Below, piece after piece: positions 11,106 to 23,659 of a stretch of 64,000 nt of DNA. The stretch is taken from positions 8,895,875 through 8,959,874 of the forward strand of contig CM055758.1 in assembly GCA_029465975.1 (NCBI GenBank), written 5' to 3'. Source of the DNA: Dallia pectoralis. Taxonomy: Eukaryota > Chordata > Actinopteri > Esociformes > Umbridae. Both the position numbers and the translations under genes were made by a program. Under the pieces are notes generated by a model that was not told the origin of the DNA, did no database searches, and saw nothing but the letters and a program-made list of their open reading frames with translations. How positions within the stretch are numbered: position 1 is the first letter of the stretch; the number at the start of each line of letters is the position of its first letter.

Positions 11106-14100
11106 AAACATTTTTTTTTTTTTAAAGTAATGACCGTTTTTCGTAAAGGACAGTATTCCTCTCAGCCACATCAGGCAGTTGCCTCAAATGGAAACATTTG
11201 ACATATATATTTAACATTTACATTTCAAATGTATATGTACATTTATATAAAAAATAAAACATATAAAAATTATATTAAGCACTTTATTTACTAAAGATAA
11301 TATTTTATAATGTTTTGTTACTTCAGAACATTACCCTGAAAAAGTGGTAGTTGTTGTGCATTGTTTACATTTGGCAATGCAAAATCTGGGCAGGATTATA
11401 GAATGTTCATCATTATACTAACGGCACCCCATATTTCCTCAGTCTGTGTTGCACGACGACTAGATTTCGACGACTTTTGACCAGTAGTTTTTCGTCTATT
11501 TTGTCAGATTTCCTCCCAAGTGATTCAGCCTTTACTCGAACTAGCTAGTCGTGGCTGGAACAGCTGTTCATAAGTTGTTGTGGCAAAAGTGTGAGTTATC
11601 TAGATAAACCACCAACCTACTAAAATTACCACAATTACCCGTCCATTCATTACAGCCCATCCAAATGTTTTTCTTCTCCATGTGGATATAATGAAAAAAT
11701 TTCCACCCCTCCATTGTAAATGTCTATTAGCACAAAATGTATATTTTGGGCTGTAGATATATTTGTAGATATATTTTAGTGTAATGACAGGCTTAATGTA
11801 ACCAGAATACTATTGAAATCACAACTATCCTGTGGTCCAGTGAAATATGCCTTTTGAATTATTTTCAATAATCAAATTGGTTATATGAGATTATTTATGC
11901 GAAGAATACAAACATTCTTCATGCAGAAAACATATACAACATTTTACTTTAGCAAACATTTTTAATGACTTACGTTTACCTTGGTTGTCTGAAGAAACTG
12001 TTAGAATGGTCCACTGAGATTGACATGAAGAGGTGATTGACCTCCTGCCTCAGAGTTTCTGTGCTTGCATTGTCTTAACATCACCAAATACGTTCTCTGA
12101 GACAGAAGCGTGTTCGTCTGAAACGCGATCCAACCGGATTCCTATCACACCGTTTCTGAGATGTGGTTTGAAAGTCCAGGGTTAAACAGGGTTTAAGAAA
12201 TCAATACAAAGATCATTGAGCTGTACCCCCGGTGTTTCTAGACAGCAGGCAAAAGGGCACGGTTGGCCCCTATCCATCAGGTGAAAAAGTACAGGACATC
12301 CGTTTCCTCTCGTCTCTAAACAATCACCTGCTGTGTGGTGGGACACATCTACTCGATATTTGGCAGCCAGGCAGTTAGCTATTCTCTAACCGTGATCCAT
12401 TTTTGGTGATAAAGCAGTGTGGCTTTGTTGTGGGTTAGCTGGTTTAAACCCTCTTGAATTGGCGCTATCAACAATATATAAACGCTTTTATTGTCACTCA
12501 ATAGCGTTATTTCGGCAGTCCATAGATGCTAATATTACACTAGATATATACCTCAATGATATTGTTAAACAGTCTGATTACATACTATTATTGTTAATTA
12601 CCAACACTACTGTTATACTGTCTATAGAAGTCAGTACATTGCAGTTGATTTTCATGGAGTTCATGTTTGTCATGATTCATTATTGTGTCAAAACAGGCCT
12701 CTCAACTCTCTATGAGATGTCTATATTGTCATGATGCCAATATTCTCCACATCGTTTGGAGAACAAAAGCATTGCTAATGTTATTTTTTAAGTTTCTGTG
12801 TTATTGAGTTCACACTTGTCACGGGTGGTGAGTTTTGTTTCACACGGGGCTGTTAGTGGGGAGCACACGGCTAGTTCTGGTTGGGTGGCTAGTTGATTTG
12901 ATTACACGCACCAGGGCAGAGTTAGCTATTAGCGGGGATATATGAGTCACTAGGAAATGCCACCTCTTTGCTGGTTATTGTCATAAGTTACGTGCTATTT
13001 ACGTTAGTGGTCAGGTTAAGCGTAGCACTGTGTTGAATAGTTTCTATTGAATAAGTCGCTATGGCGCAACTTGGATTTATACAGTTTACGTTTTCCGTTT
13101 GTGGTTTTCGTGTTTGTTTTTGAACATTGATAATGAACACCGGCTCGGCAAGTGTCTTTGTATCCAGCACTACACCCAAAAGCGTGACAACACTGCAGCA
13201 GAAAGTGACAAAAGATGAATTTGGAAAAACGGAACGAGCAGACAGTAGTGCTGCCTTTGTTAGCACCTGACTCAGAGCAATTTGCTTCGATAATGACTTT
13301 TTGAATCTCAAAGATGGATTGCACACTGAGAGAGGAGCACAGAAAAACATGTCAAATTATTAAGACGGTGACACAGAGTGACCTACAGACGAACACTGTA
13401 ATAGTAATAGTTTATGGTTGCCCAGCTGTGTTCTAGACACTCTTTTTGACCGCTTGGGCACCTGTAAGCTCAAGTCGATGTAGAATGTGGAAGAGTGCGT
13501 TTCTTCCAGCAAGTAAAGACACCAGGAGACGTAATGGTTGAGCAGCGTGATCCAGAATGGCACCAGATGTTCTGAAGACACGTTGTGAAAATCGAAGGCC
13601 CGCTGGGAGTTGCTGCAATGAGGCAGAGTCTCATTCATAATTTGGATAGAAAAATAAATGATTGCATCTATGCATTAAATAATGACAATAAATCATTGTC
13701 AGCACAAAACAATAAGCAACACAACAGTGCTCTAGTAGTCCAAGACTGTCTACGTGACGTTTTTCTAGACAGCAGGCCTGAATCCAGCAATGGCACATCC
13801 TAGAGTGACACGGGAATAGGACATTTATAGCAAGAACACTAACTACACAAAAAAGACACACACACACACACACAAAAAGAAGGGGCATTAATTAACAATT
13901 GTACGAACCGCATTAACGGGCTCTTAAGAGGAATTAAATAAAGAAGTGTAAAATAATATAGTCACCTTTCATCACACTATAATCGGTGCACAACAGTGTA
14001 TTTCCCGATGCCTACAGACATACCAAATAACATCCATGTTTCAAGGCAATAGTGCTATTAAGCCACTAGATTAGTTTAATGGATTCTGGCAGGAGGAAAT

Positions 14101-15485
14101 AAGTGATATTTTCTGGTGGCAGGTTGTTAAAGAAACAATACGGAGAACTGGGCGGATCCTCCGTGGGAGACCTGTGGTGAGGTCTGCATGGAACCCCAGG
14201 AAGGAGATCAAAGGAAGTGGAGAAATCAATGATTCTCTCTGGTGTCAGGTTGGCAAGGTGACAGCAGGGTGAACAGTTCAGGACATGGTGGGGGGAACAC
14301 GCACCGGCAACAGCTCATCCAAAACCAGTGGCTTGTGAGGGAGCCTGGGGTCTGGTTGGTGAAGCAAGCTGTTAGGGAGGTCGTATGATCTAGTAATATA
14401 TGTACCCTATTTTATTAAATACCTAACTCAAACACTGTGTGAGCTGGCCCACAATTCTTACAGCGAAAATATTCTTTGTCCCTTTCCCCATTGTATTTGT
14501 CTGGTAAAGCAAATAAATCCCCTAAAATATAGATGATCAAACATATTACAGGTTCAGTATGTTGTTCTGCATGAAGAAAATTATATATATATATATATTG
14601 CTTTTTAACAGTTCTTCCAGTCCTATGTTAGTGACGATTATCAAGGTAACCCAGATCGACACTGTGTAAATAGTAACCTGTTAGTTAAACACCAGCAATT
14701 GTGAGACCAACAATAACTGTGGAAATCGTTGGACAATATCTGTATCACAGGTCTCCAGAGGGTACAGTAAAGTATAACCTTAATAAAAAATACATGTGTA
14801 GGCGTTAATTGTGTGTGGTTCTTTTATTTTCCAGCCCAGATGAAACAACTTTAGCCACTACAGACATCCTACGGTCTGTCTGCTCATCTGGTTTGTGTCC
14901 TCTCAGACAATATAAGGTTGTACAGTTTAGTCACTGTTAAAACTTGTACCTAAAGCACCTCTCCACAGGTGGAGATAAAGGTGGTGTACATCTAGATGAA
15001 TACATACGTATTTAACCCCACAGAGGATATAATTATCCCCTGGCCTTTTGTGAACAACCCACTTGCATTTATTAGGATTTAAGTGCCCGAGTTTGTCCAT
15101 TGTTTTCCTGGCAGTCAAACATAACCTTTTTCCGAGGTCATATAAGAGACAAAGACAAAGATATCATGTTAGATGGCACCAGATAGTTGGATTAACCCGA
15201 GCCTGGTCTAACACAAGTTGGAAACAAAATTGCCAAGCAACATTTGCATTTTAATTAGAGCAGTCATGAACCACACACGGCTCTGGTTCCGTCTCTGTCG
15301 CTCCTCGCTTCTCTCTCCATGTGTTTGTTATAGTCACCATTCGAGGACCTATTTACATGTAGTTTTGTTTCCGTCGGAATAGTGTTTCAGCCTCTCCAAA
15401 TGTCCGTCTTATTGTAGATGAAGCATCAGAGCTATTCACCGTATATTGTGTTCGTGTGTCTACCCACAGTAATGTCCTACTGTAC
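11106..15485. other. Intergenic, no gene recognised
   Basis: AT-rich with poly-T, a short CA run near 13857-13873 and a short TA run near 14582-14600. A block at about 13420-13625 is open in two minus frames (61 and 92 codons) but matches nothing I know. Confidence 0.4.

Positions 15486-15538
<53 letters not shown>
15486..15538. repeat. (TA)n microsatellite, about 26 repeats
   Basis: Pure TA/AT dinucleotide run, prone to cruciform extrusion. Confidence 0.98.
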
Positions 15539-15540
<2 letters not shown>

Positions 15541-16117
15541 TACCCTTTGTGTCTCAGCACTCAGTTTTTCCACTCGTACAGTTTCTTTTTGTTCTGTTTC
15601 TATGGTCTAGACAGTCTTATGGTCTGTGACGGATACGAATTATTTCAGAGGACGTCATTTTCATTAGTGCTTTTTGTGGGGATTTTTTCATGAATCTCCT
15701 GATATTTCAAGTGTAGCGTTGAATATCGTTATTGTCAAGCTGCGTGGTAGTCTAGCTGTAATAGATTATCTTTAGGGAAATTATCCTACTGTTAAATCCT
15801 TCTAGATGACTAAAATGTGAAATATGACACTTGTTTGCTGAGTGTCATTGGTTGTCAACATTAATAAAATGGAATGAGAACATAAATGAGAACATAAAAC
15901 ATCCACACCATTCTAAAACAAATCTTTGAATGTTTTCTGCATCAGAAGATGTAACACTGTAGTGTTCGTGGGCATCCATTAGCTAATACTCTGATTGTCT
16001 AACGGAGAAAAGCCTTGGCAATTGTCAGACACTGTGAGATAATTTCAGCAGATTATAATGGTTTGATCTTCTGACTGACTCACACAAAGGACTGATCTCA
16101 TCAGAGGCCAGATGGTA

Positions 16118-16835
16118 TGTAGGAGTGTGTGTCTGTGTGTTGGTGCTTGTGTGTGTGTGTCTGCTTGTGTGTTTGTGTGTGTATGTGTTTCCTCTCTGTG
16201 ACATCAGCTCCTGCATTAGAATGAACGTGGGAGACCAACAGCACACACACACACCAACACATAAGCACACACACACACACACACACACAAGCACACACAC
16301 ACCAACACATAAGCATGCACACACACCAACACATACGCACGCACACACTAACACATAAGCACACACACACCGACACATAAGCACACACACCAACACATAC
16401 GCGCACACACACCAACACATAAGCACACACACACCGACACATAAGCACACACACCAACACATACGCGCACACACACCAACACATAAGCACACACACCAAC
16501 AAATAAGCACACACACACCAACACATAAGCACACACACCAACACATAAGCACACACACACACACACCAACACATAAGCACACACACACCAACACATAAGC
16601 ACACACACACCAACACATAAGCACACACACACACACACACACACACCAACACATAAGCACACACACGCCAACACATAAGCACACACACACCAACACATAA
16701 GCACACACACGCCAACACATAAGCACACACACACCAACACATAAGCACACACACACACACCAACACATAAGCACACACACGCCAACACATAAGCACACAC
16801 ACACCAACACATAAGCACACACACAGACACAACTC
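16118..16835. repeat. GT tract followed by CA-rich minisatellite
   Basis: Positions 16118-16190 are GT-rich and about 16240-16830 are CA-rich, separated by about 50 bp of unique sequence. The CA part is a compound array of CACACACCAACACATAAG units of about 18-24 bp, with MGC-type variants (CATACGC, CGCCAAC). The two opposed halves are inverted relative to each other (GT then CA) and could pair. ORFs of 160-286 residues here are repeat artefacts. Confidence 0.9.
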
Positions 16836-17895
16836 CATATCAGTGACATGTGATGTCATATCAGAATACAAAAATAGCACGTTATCTGCACCTTCTCTTG
16901 GTCCTGTTCTTATGTAAACAAACTGACCATTCCGCAAAGTGTGAAGACCGAACATTTCCAACGTAAAGTGATTAGCATTGTATTAGCACTGCACAGTATC
17001 TCCCATGAGTAATTGATTCCACAACAGTCTCCTAAAAGAGATAAACTCTTTATGTGTCTGTCAATCACTCAGTAACAGTCATCTGGGTTGGGTTAGGTCT
17101 ATATTTTTGCATAACTAGTTGTTTGGGTGAAATGAGATTCACAAGAGAGAGTCAGTCTTTCCTTAACAACAAGCTGCACATGAACTTATAGACCATACAT
17201 TCAGCTGCATCTTTCAGACCGCCTACGGTGAGTTTGGCCTCTTTGTTTCTATCCGTGTAAAAGCGTTTGGCAATTCTGCGGGAAACGTCAATATGGAGAT
17301 GACGTTCGTATAATATAACTCTAAGCAACAACATGCATACAAGCGGGGAACAACGGCAGCGGGAGAAGACACTGGAACATTATTTTGGGGACGGCAGCTG
17401 CGGCGCAGCGAGGCACATTAATGCTGTGACGTCGTCAGCGACAGCAGGATACGTTATGTCGTGTTATGTTGCGTACGGCAGCCGCGGGACGTTGGTGTCG
17501 TGGTGTTGCCATGACAACGGCAAAACATAATGTTGCGGTGCTGAGCAATTAGCTGAAATCGCGGTACAAAATGTAACAGGTTGAACGGGACAAAGTCAGT
17601 TGTATCGCATCACATTACATTAGGGTAAATTGTATGTTATCATCACAATCCATGTGTCACGTCACAGTGGAAATGATCACACGGAATGAAGAGTTTGATT
17701 ATATCAATGACGGGACTCAAGGGCAAATGTTTACCGTTGTCACTGTCCAATGATGGCAGACATGCGGAGTGGAGATTAGTTTGCAAAAGTAGTCAGATGC
17801 CAGGTATTTTAACTTCCTGATCTTTTATCTCCTTGTAGATTAATGACAAATATTTACTGATGAGGAGATGCATGCTTACATGCATGGAAGTGGAC

Positions 17896-17910
17896 ACACA
17901 CACACGCACG

Positions 17911-17959
<49 letters not shown>

Positions 17960-18038
17960 GCACGCACGCACGCACGCACACGCACGCACGCACGCACACA
18001 CATGCGCACGCACGCACGCACACACACACACACACACA
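17896..18038. repeat. (CA)n/(CG-CA) alternating purine-pyrimidine tract
   Basis: Runs of CACACA interleaved with CACGCACG over about 140 bp. The strict purine-pyrimidine alternation, rich in CG steps, is a textbook Z-DNA-forming composition. Confidence 0.95.
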
Positions 18039-18558
18039 GTTGTAATTGATTTATTGGAAGTTATGTCCACATCATGTCCAGATTATGTAGTTATTTGCCA
18101 CATTTTCCAACAGTTTTACTGACTTTTCCAAAGTTTTTAATTCAAATAAGAACATATGCGTTATGGAAAACTTTCATTTACCCAGGCTGGTGCTGCACTG
18201 GCAAGTTTGTCCCTGTTGGGACACCATGGTTTCCTGTGTTTTTGCTCACTTCCCACTTTCCATCATGCAGCTACAGGCTGCCAAACCCTTTGGGCTTATA
18301 TTTTATTGCATCCAAGACTTTTGCTAGATGTCTCAGCACCACCAGTATCAAAGGAAATTGTGTTGGGAACGGGTTGACTGTGTATTTGGTCATCTCACAT
18401 CAATGTGCGCCACTGCCCCTTGAAGTTTCTGGACATAAATGTATTCGCCTGGGTTCTCAGCTATCTTCATCTGGGATACCCCTTTGTCCTTTTGGATGGT
18501 TTTTGATAACATCACTTTTTTTTAATTGCTGTCTATTTTTAATCTACTCAAAATTACT

Positions 18559-18766
18559 GCCGTAACCCTATCTTGCCATCAGGTTTAGTTTAAATAGTTA
18601 TCAAATATCTGCAGTAACCCTGCCTATTGCTATCAGGTTTAGTTTAAATAGTTATCTAATATCTGACGTAACCCTATGCTATCAGGTTTTTGTTTAAATA
18701 GTTATCTAATATCTGACGTAAACCTATGCTATCAGGTTTAGTTTAAATAGTTATCAAATATCTGGC
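18559..18766. repeat. Four-copy tandem repeat of about 55 bp
   Basis: Each unit carries GTAACCCTA, CTATCAGGTTTAGTTTAAAT and AGTTATCAAATATCTG, with small indels near the GTAACCC junction. Confidence 0.9.
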
Positions 18767-21599
18767 ACAATTCTGGGTTTTCTGCAGCACAACCGGCCGT
18801 TTCTACTACATTTCTACTACTGGCTTATCTAACTGGCCTTTTTGTAATTTATAGATGTCAGAAAAAATGATTCCCATTGCTTGAACAGCTTCCAATATTG
18901 AATGTTGTTTTCCTAAACTAAATGAGCCGACACAAGAGAGCTCGTGACAAACGCTGTACAGATTAAAAAAAATTGTTGGAATGAGATCAGCTGCCTGCAT
19001 AATACACAGTTGTGAATATTGTTGTCGTAGTGTTTTTATTGTAGTATTTTCTTGACAAAAATAATGATCAATGTAATTATTAATAAGGATTTGTCCAATA
19101 ATAATACTTTTTTAAATAACACTGAGGAAGAGGGAAAAATATTCTTAATTTGGCAAGTATCATCTCTTCAGTCAATCGTTGGTTACTTCAGGGTTTTAAT
19201 CTCATATACGGGAACACGTGTCATGACAAGCACAGAGTACGCATACAGAAACAATGTCATGACGTTCTGTTTTTACTTATCCAAGTTCTGAACTTAAATT
19301 CCTTCCGAACTGAGCAGATGACGCCAACAGTCCCTGCTGAAAGTATATCCAAGGAATTATTGCCACCATGATGTAGCATTGGAAATGTTAGTTTGCACAC
19401 TGACATAGATCCAAGTGACTATGAGAGATAATCATAGAATGCCAGTTGCCCAGGCAACTTGGTAACAGCTGGGGCGTTTAACTATTGGTGATTTTGTTCA
19501 CTCAGCTCAACCAATAAGAAATAGAGTCTGGTTCACCTGTACAATGCAAGGAGCAGAAGCCCCCCCCAGCTGCTATTAAGACGTTCCCCCAAAAAGGTGA
19601 CACTTTTGTCTGGGTGTTTCTGATATTTCTGATAGGCCCAAGGCCTGGTCTTACACGCATGGATGAAGAAGCCAACGTGCCTGGATACACGATATTCACC
19701 ATGGAGGACATGAGTGCGTCATGTCAACCGAAACATGACAACTCTGAAGAACCAATCAAAGTACTGAAATAAATGTTCATTGAAGAAACATAGACTGGTC
19801 ATATTGTGGTAAGAAAAAATATTCACAGCTATTAAATAACAACTGGAGAGAGCTCTGTGAAACAATGGCATGCACAAATCTGCACAATAATCATGGCAGA
19901 CAATCAGAGCGCTTCTGTACATGGAGGACGGGCCCCAGGAATATGTTTTGTCACAGGGCCCAGGATTCCTGGCAAGGACCCGGCTCAGAGTGCAACTGGA
20001 GCGATATTGAATGACAGCATCTGGCCCAATTTGTATCACTCCACGCTTCAGTCAAATTGGACCCACTCCACTCCTCTGCTCTACTTACAAGCTCTACCTG
20101 TAGATCTGCAGGCTGCCTGTCACCGCAACAGACCTAATAATCCACCTGTTGAGACAGTTCCCGTAGTGTAACCAGCTTGCCGCCTGCTTGTGACTGCCAG
20201 GAAAAGGTGGTAAAAGGCGAAAAGATACCAAAGTTCAAGGGGGCCCTATTGATTCCACTAAAAGGTCCAAAACCAGACACATTACCCTCAGAGACCTGTT
20301 AAAGACAATAAAAATGGACGAGGCTCAAAGGGACCTTGATGATTCCATTAACAGGTCCGATGTCTGGCACGATACCATTAGGGACCTGTAATGAGTAAAG
20401 GGGACAGAGTTCACCTGCTAGACTTGAATACAATTGGACAGTTTACTACCTGTATTATTTGTCGTACTCTCTTTCTAAACGTAGATTTGTGTTTAAACGT
20501 TCTGTCGTATGTGATAATACACAATTATTGCATGATCTTCCTGGATGTTCTGCTGTACTTAATTTCTAATGCAAAAATCCGGGCAGCAAGTTCGACAACT
20601 AAGTTCAGGCGCTCCTGACTGTGTATATTGTGACGAGTCTTATGGTGTCGTTAGTGCTGCTTTTCCTGTATTATGTATGTCAAGTATTAGGAAGGCAGGC
20701 CCTGGCTCAGTAGCAAAGCCTAAACGTGATGAGATCAGGCGCCTAAAAGAATCACCGGCCCCAATCACCACTCATATTTCCCTTCATATTAACATAATTG
20801 TACTGGCAAGGCAGTGTGTTAATATCACTAAACATTGGAGCAGCAGAACGTAACCTCAACTAAGGGCACATAGAACACAATGACTTATCGCCGGCGAGGT
20901 GGCTACCAGAGAGAAGTCACAATGTAGTGAATACAGTAAGCTAATGACCCAGTACCTGCTTGCTGGAGTTACGCACACTGGCACACAGCTAGTTAAAATC
21001 ATCTGTCTCCTGTAGAGGTTTATAACATAAACACCAGGAAATCAATCATGTGGTGAATTTCTATAGATCGCTTATATGGCAGCACGGCTTTCAACAGTAT
21101 ATAATAAGTATGTGCTAACTTTAATTATTATAGCCTAGTTAAACTATAGTATAGGCTATGACAATGAAATCGCTCAGTGGCTGTACACCATAACCAGATA
21201 CTTTCGTCAGACTTACTCAAGCCTAATGCAATAACATATCATTAAACTATTGTATTCACATTTGTTGCAGTATGCCCCCTGTCAGTCGGATAGCTAAAAT
21301 GGCCGTCTGTCCCACTCCTACCAGTTTCATGTAGGTCGCAGGCCTTGGCGTGACTGTACCGGCCATATCGCCTGAAGCTACACCACTGCCTAAACTTATT
21401 CAAGTCACTACTGGCTACATGTCGCAATACAAACTGATTACAAAAGCACTCCACCACCTTTCCTATTACCTCTCAGATCCTCTGCTCAACAGAAGCGCAT
21501 GGTCTAAATGTCAGAGCTTGATAGCAAGGCTTTTTTCTGGGTTGCGTCAAGACTGTGCTGCACTCTTTAGGTACTCTGCTATAGGACTACTGTTTTATC
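18767..21599. other. Intergenic, no gene recognised
   Basis: No transposon end or coding exon recognised besides the imperfect duplication at 20215-20400. Frames of 104-106 codons near 19719-20171 overlap on both strands and resemble nothing known. Confidence 0.4.
20215..20400. repeat. Imperfect duplication of about 90-100 bp
   Basis: Two segments share CAAGGGGGCCCTATTGATTC / CAAAGGGACCTTGATGATTC, then AACAGGTCC-like, CAGACACATTACC / TGGCACGATACC and GACCTGTTAAAG / GACCTGTAATGAG blocks, so they are diverged tandem copies. Origin unknown. Confidence 0.5.
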
Positions 21600-21740
21600 A
21601 ATCAGGTTCTTGGTTTGACTAAAATAATACTGTATATTCAATCATGTTCTCTGTTTGACTATAAGATCATATTATTGTCAGTCATGTTCTCTGTTTAGCT
21701 TAAGAAAATCTTGTATTGTCGATCACGTTCTCTTTTCAGG
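21600..21740. repeat. Three-copy imperfect repeat of about 48 bp
   Basis: Repeats of ATCATGTTCTCTGTTTGACT with intervening AT-rich sequence; copies are diverged. Confidence 0.7.
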
Positions 21741-22011
21741 TATAATAATTTTTTTCACCTAGTTGGTTTGGGGATATGTATCTGTGATGTTCCTTGATTT
21801 CCCAATGTTCACTTCTGTTGGTGAACAGCAGAGAGGACACTGTTTTTTTACAGACAAAATGTGAGTTTCAGGTGAGTTGAACAGGCAAATTCTACTGTAT
21901 AATTCAACTCATTTACGCATCAACAGATGCACACAGAATCTCCACTTCAGAAGTGATTAATGCTAGTTACTGCACCTTTATCTGGAAAATTCTCACCACA
22001 TTATCCTCTCT

Positions 22012-22023
22012 CTATCCTCTCTT

Positions 22024-22067
<44 letters not shown>

Positions 22068-22243
22068 TCTCCCTCCTTCTCTCTCTCCCTCTCTCCCTCC
22101 TTCTCTCTCTCTCTCTCCCTCTCTCTCTCTCTCCCTCTCCCTCCTTCTCTCTCTCTCTCCCTCCTTCTCTCTCCCTCTCTCTCTCCCTCCTTCCCTCTCT
22201 CTCTCTCCCTCTCTCTCTCTCTCTCACTCTCTCTCTCTCCACC
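22012..22243. repeat. Polypyrimidine (CT)n / CCCTC tract
   Basis: About 230 bp of almost pure C and T on the plus strand with short mirror-symmetric blocks, a composition able to form intramolecular triplex (H-DNA). ORFs on both strands are artefacts. Confidence 0.95.
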
Positions 22244-22721
22244 CACTCATAACAGACCTCCACACAGACATGCTGATGGTATCTGAGCTCCTGTTTAAGG
22301 CCTAGCATGAGCAATCATCTTTGCCCCTTCCCCTTGGGAGTGACACGCCATATAGCTCAACACATTTTAACACAATATTACTGGCCAGAAGAGTGGAGAG
22401 ATGGGATCAGGCAGCGATAAGTCAAGGTGAGGAGATGGGCAGATGGAAAACTATGAGCATGAAATGGAGTTTGATGAGAACCCAATCTTCACCTGCCAGA
22501 GACGCTAACCACACCCTGCTGTTCTCTCTCTCCCTCGGCTGCCTGCTATATCCTGACTGTATTATCCTCCTCACATCGGTCCTACCCATATTATCCAGAC
22601 TTCAGGCTGTTATCATCAGAGCTGGTGGGCACGGCCTGTTCACACCTGACCAATCACCACAGAGCATCATTATGTGCTCATCTTTAAATGTCTCATTCTA
22701 TTTCTTGGTCTCCTTTTTTCC

Positions 22722-23165
22722 GTCAGTGTCTTCCTCCGTCAGTCTCCTCCGTCAGTCTCCTCCGTCTGTCTCCTCCATCTGTCTCCTCCTCCGCCAGTCT
22801 TCTTCCCCGTCTGTCTCCTCTGTCAGTCTTCTCCTCCGTCAGTCTCCTCCGTCAGTCTCCTCCGTCAGTCTCCTCCATCAGTCTCCTCCGTCAGTCTCCT
22901 CTGTCAGTCTCCTCTGTCAGTCTTCTCCTCCGTCAGTCTCCTCCGTCAGTCTCCTCATCCGCCAGTCTTCTTCCCCGTCTGTCTCCTCTGTCAGTCTCCT
23001 CCGTCAGTCTTCTCCGCCAGTCTTCTTCCCCGTCTGTCTCCTCTGTCAGTCTCCTCCGTCAGTCTTCTCCGCCAGTCTTCTTCCCCGTCTGTCTCCTCGT
23101 CAGTCTCCTCCTTCGTCAATCTCATTCATCGTCCGTCTCCTCCTTTGCCTCCTTCCTCCAGTCCA
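22722..23165. repeat. Minisatellite of CTCCGTCAGTCTC units
   Basis: A basic unit of about 12-15 bp (CTCCTCCGTCAGT, CTTCCCCGTCTGT variants) is organised into larger blocks; for example TTCTTCCCCGTCTGTCTCCT recurs four times at spacings of roughly 65-180 bp. It opens ORFs in three plus frames, which is why they are not called genes. Confidence 0.9.
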
Positions 23166-23297
23166 GATCTGGCTTCTCAGTGAGATGAATGTTGTTGTAA
23201 TACTAATGAGAGCGGTCAGACTTTGTCTTTAGTAAGATGAATGAGTTCGGTGTGGTTTTAGAAAATCATTTCATTAGGTAGAGGCAGCAGTAGATGT

Positions 23298-23304
<7 letters not shown>

Positions 23305-23341
<37 letters not shown>

Positions 23342-23365
23342 CGTGTGTGTGTGTTGGTTCGGCTG

Positions 23366-23422
<57 letters not shown>

Positions 23423-23524
23423 GGCTCGGCTGCTGGTGTGAGTGTGACTGTGTGTGTGTGTGTGTGTGTGTGTTGGCTCGGCTGCTGGTGTGTGTGTGTG
23501 TGTGTTGGCTCGGCTGCTGGTGTG

Positions 23525-23564
<40 letters not shown>

Positions 23565-23612
23565 GGCTCGGCTGCTGGTGTGTGTGTGTGTGTGTGTTGG
23601 TTGGTTCGGCTG

Positions 23613-23655
<43 letters not shown>
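23305..23655. repeat. (TG)n tract punctuated by TTGGCTCGGCTGCTGG blocks
   Basis: About 350 bp in which pure TG runs of varying length are interrupted six times by a 14-16 bp TTGG(C/T)TCGGCTGCTG spacer. The spacer is nearly constant while the TG runs vary, so this is a minisatellite whose unit contains its own microsatellite. Confidence 0.9.
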
Positions 23656-23658
<3 letters not shown>

Positions 23659-23659
23659 A

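Noticed and set aside
16025..16961. ORFs of 160-286 codons on the minus strand
   Set aside because: CA-rich minisatellite translated into Cys/Val repeats; several overlapping frames are equally open.
18074..18565. 163-codon plus-strand ORF
   Set aside because: Not inside a simple repeat, but I recognise no domain and see no splice structure or conservation hint; left unannotated and worth a protein search.
22321..23232. 303-codon plus-strand ORF
   Set aside because: Mostly the CTCCGTCAGT minisatellite; three plus frames are open over the same bases.
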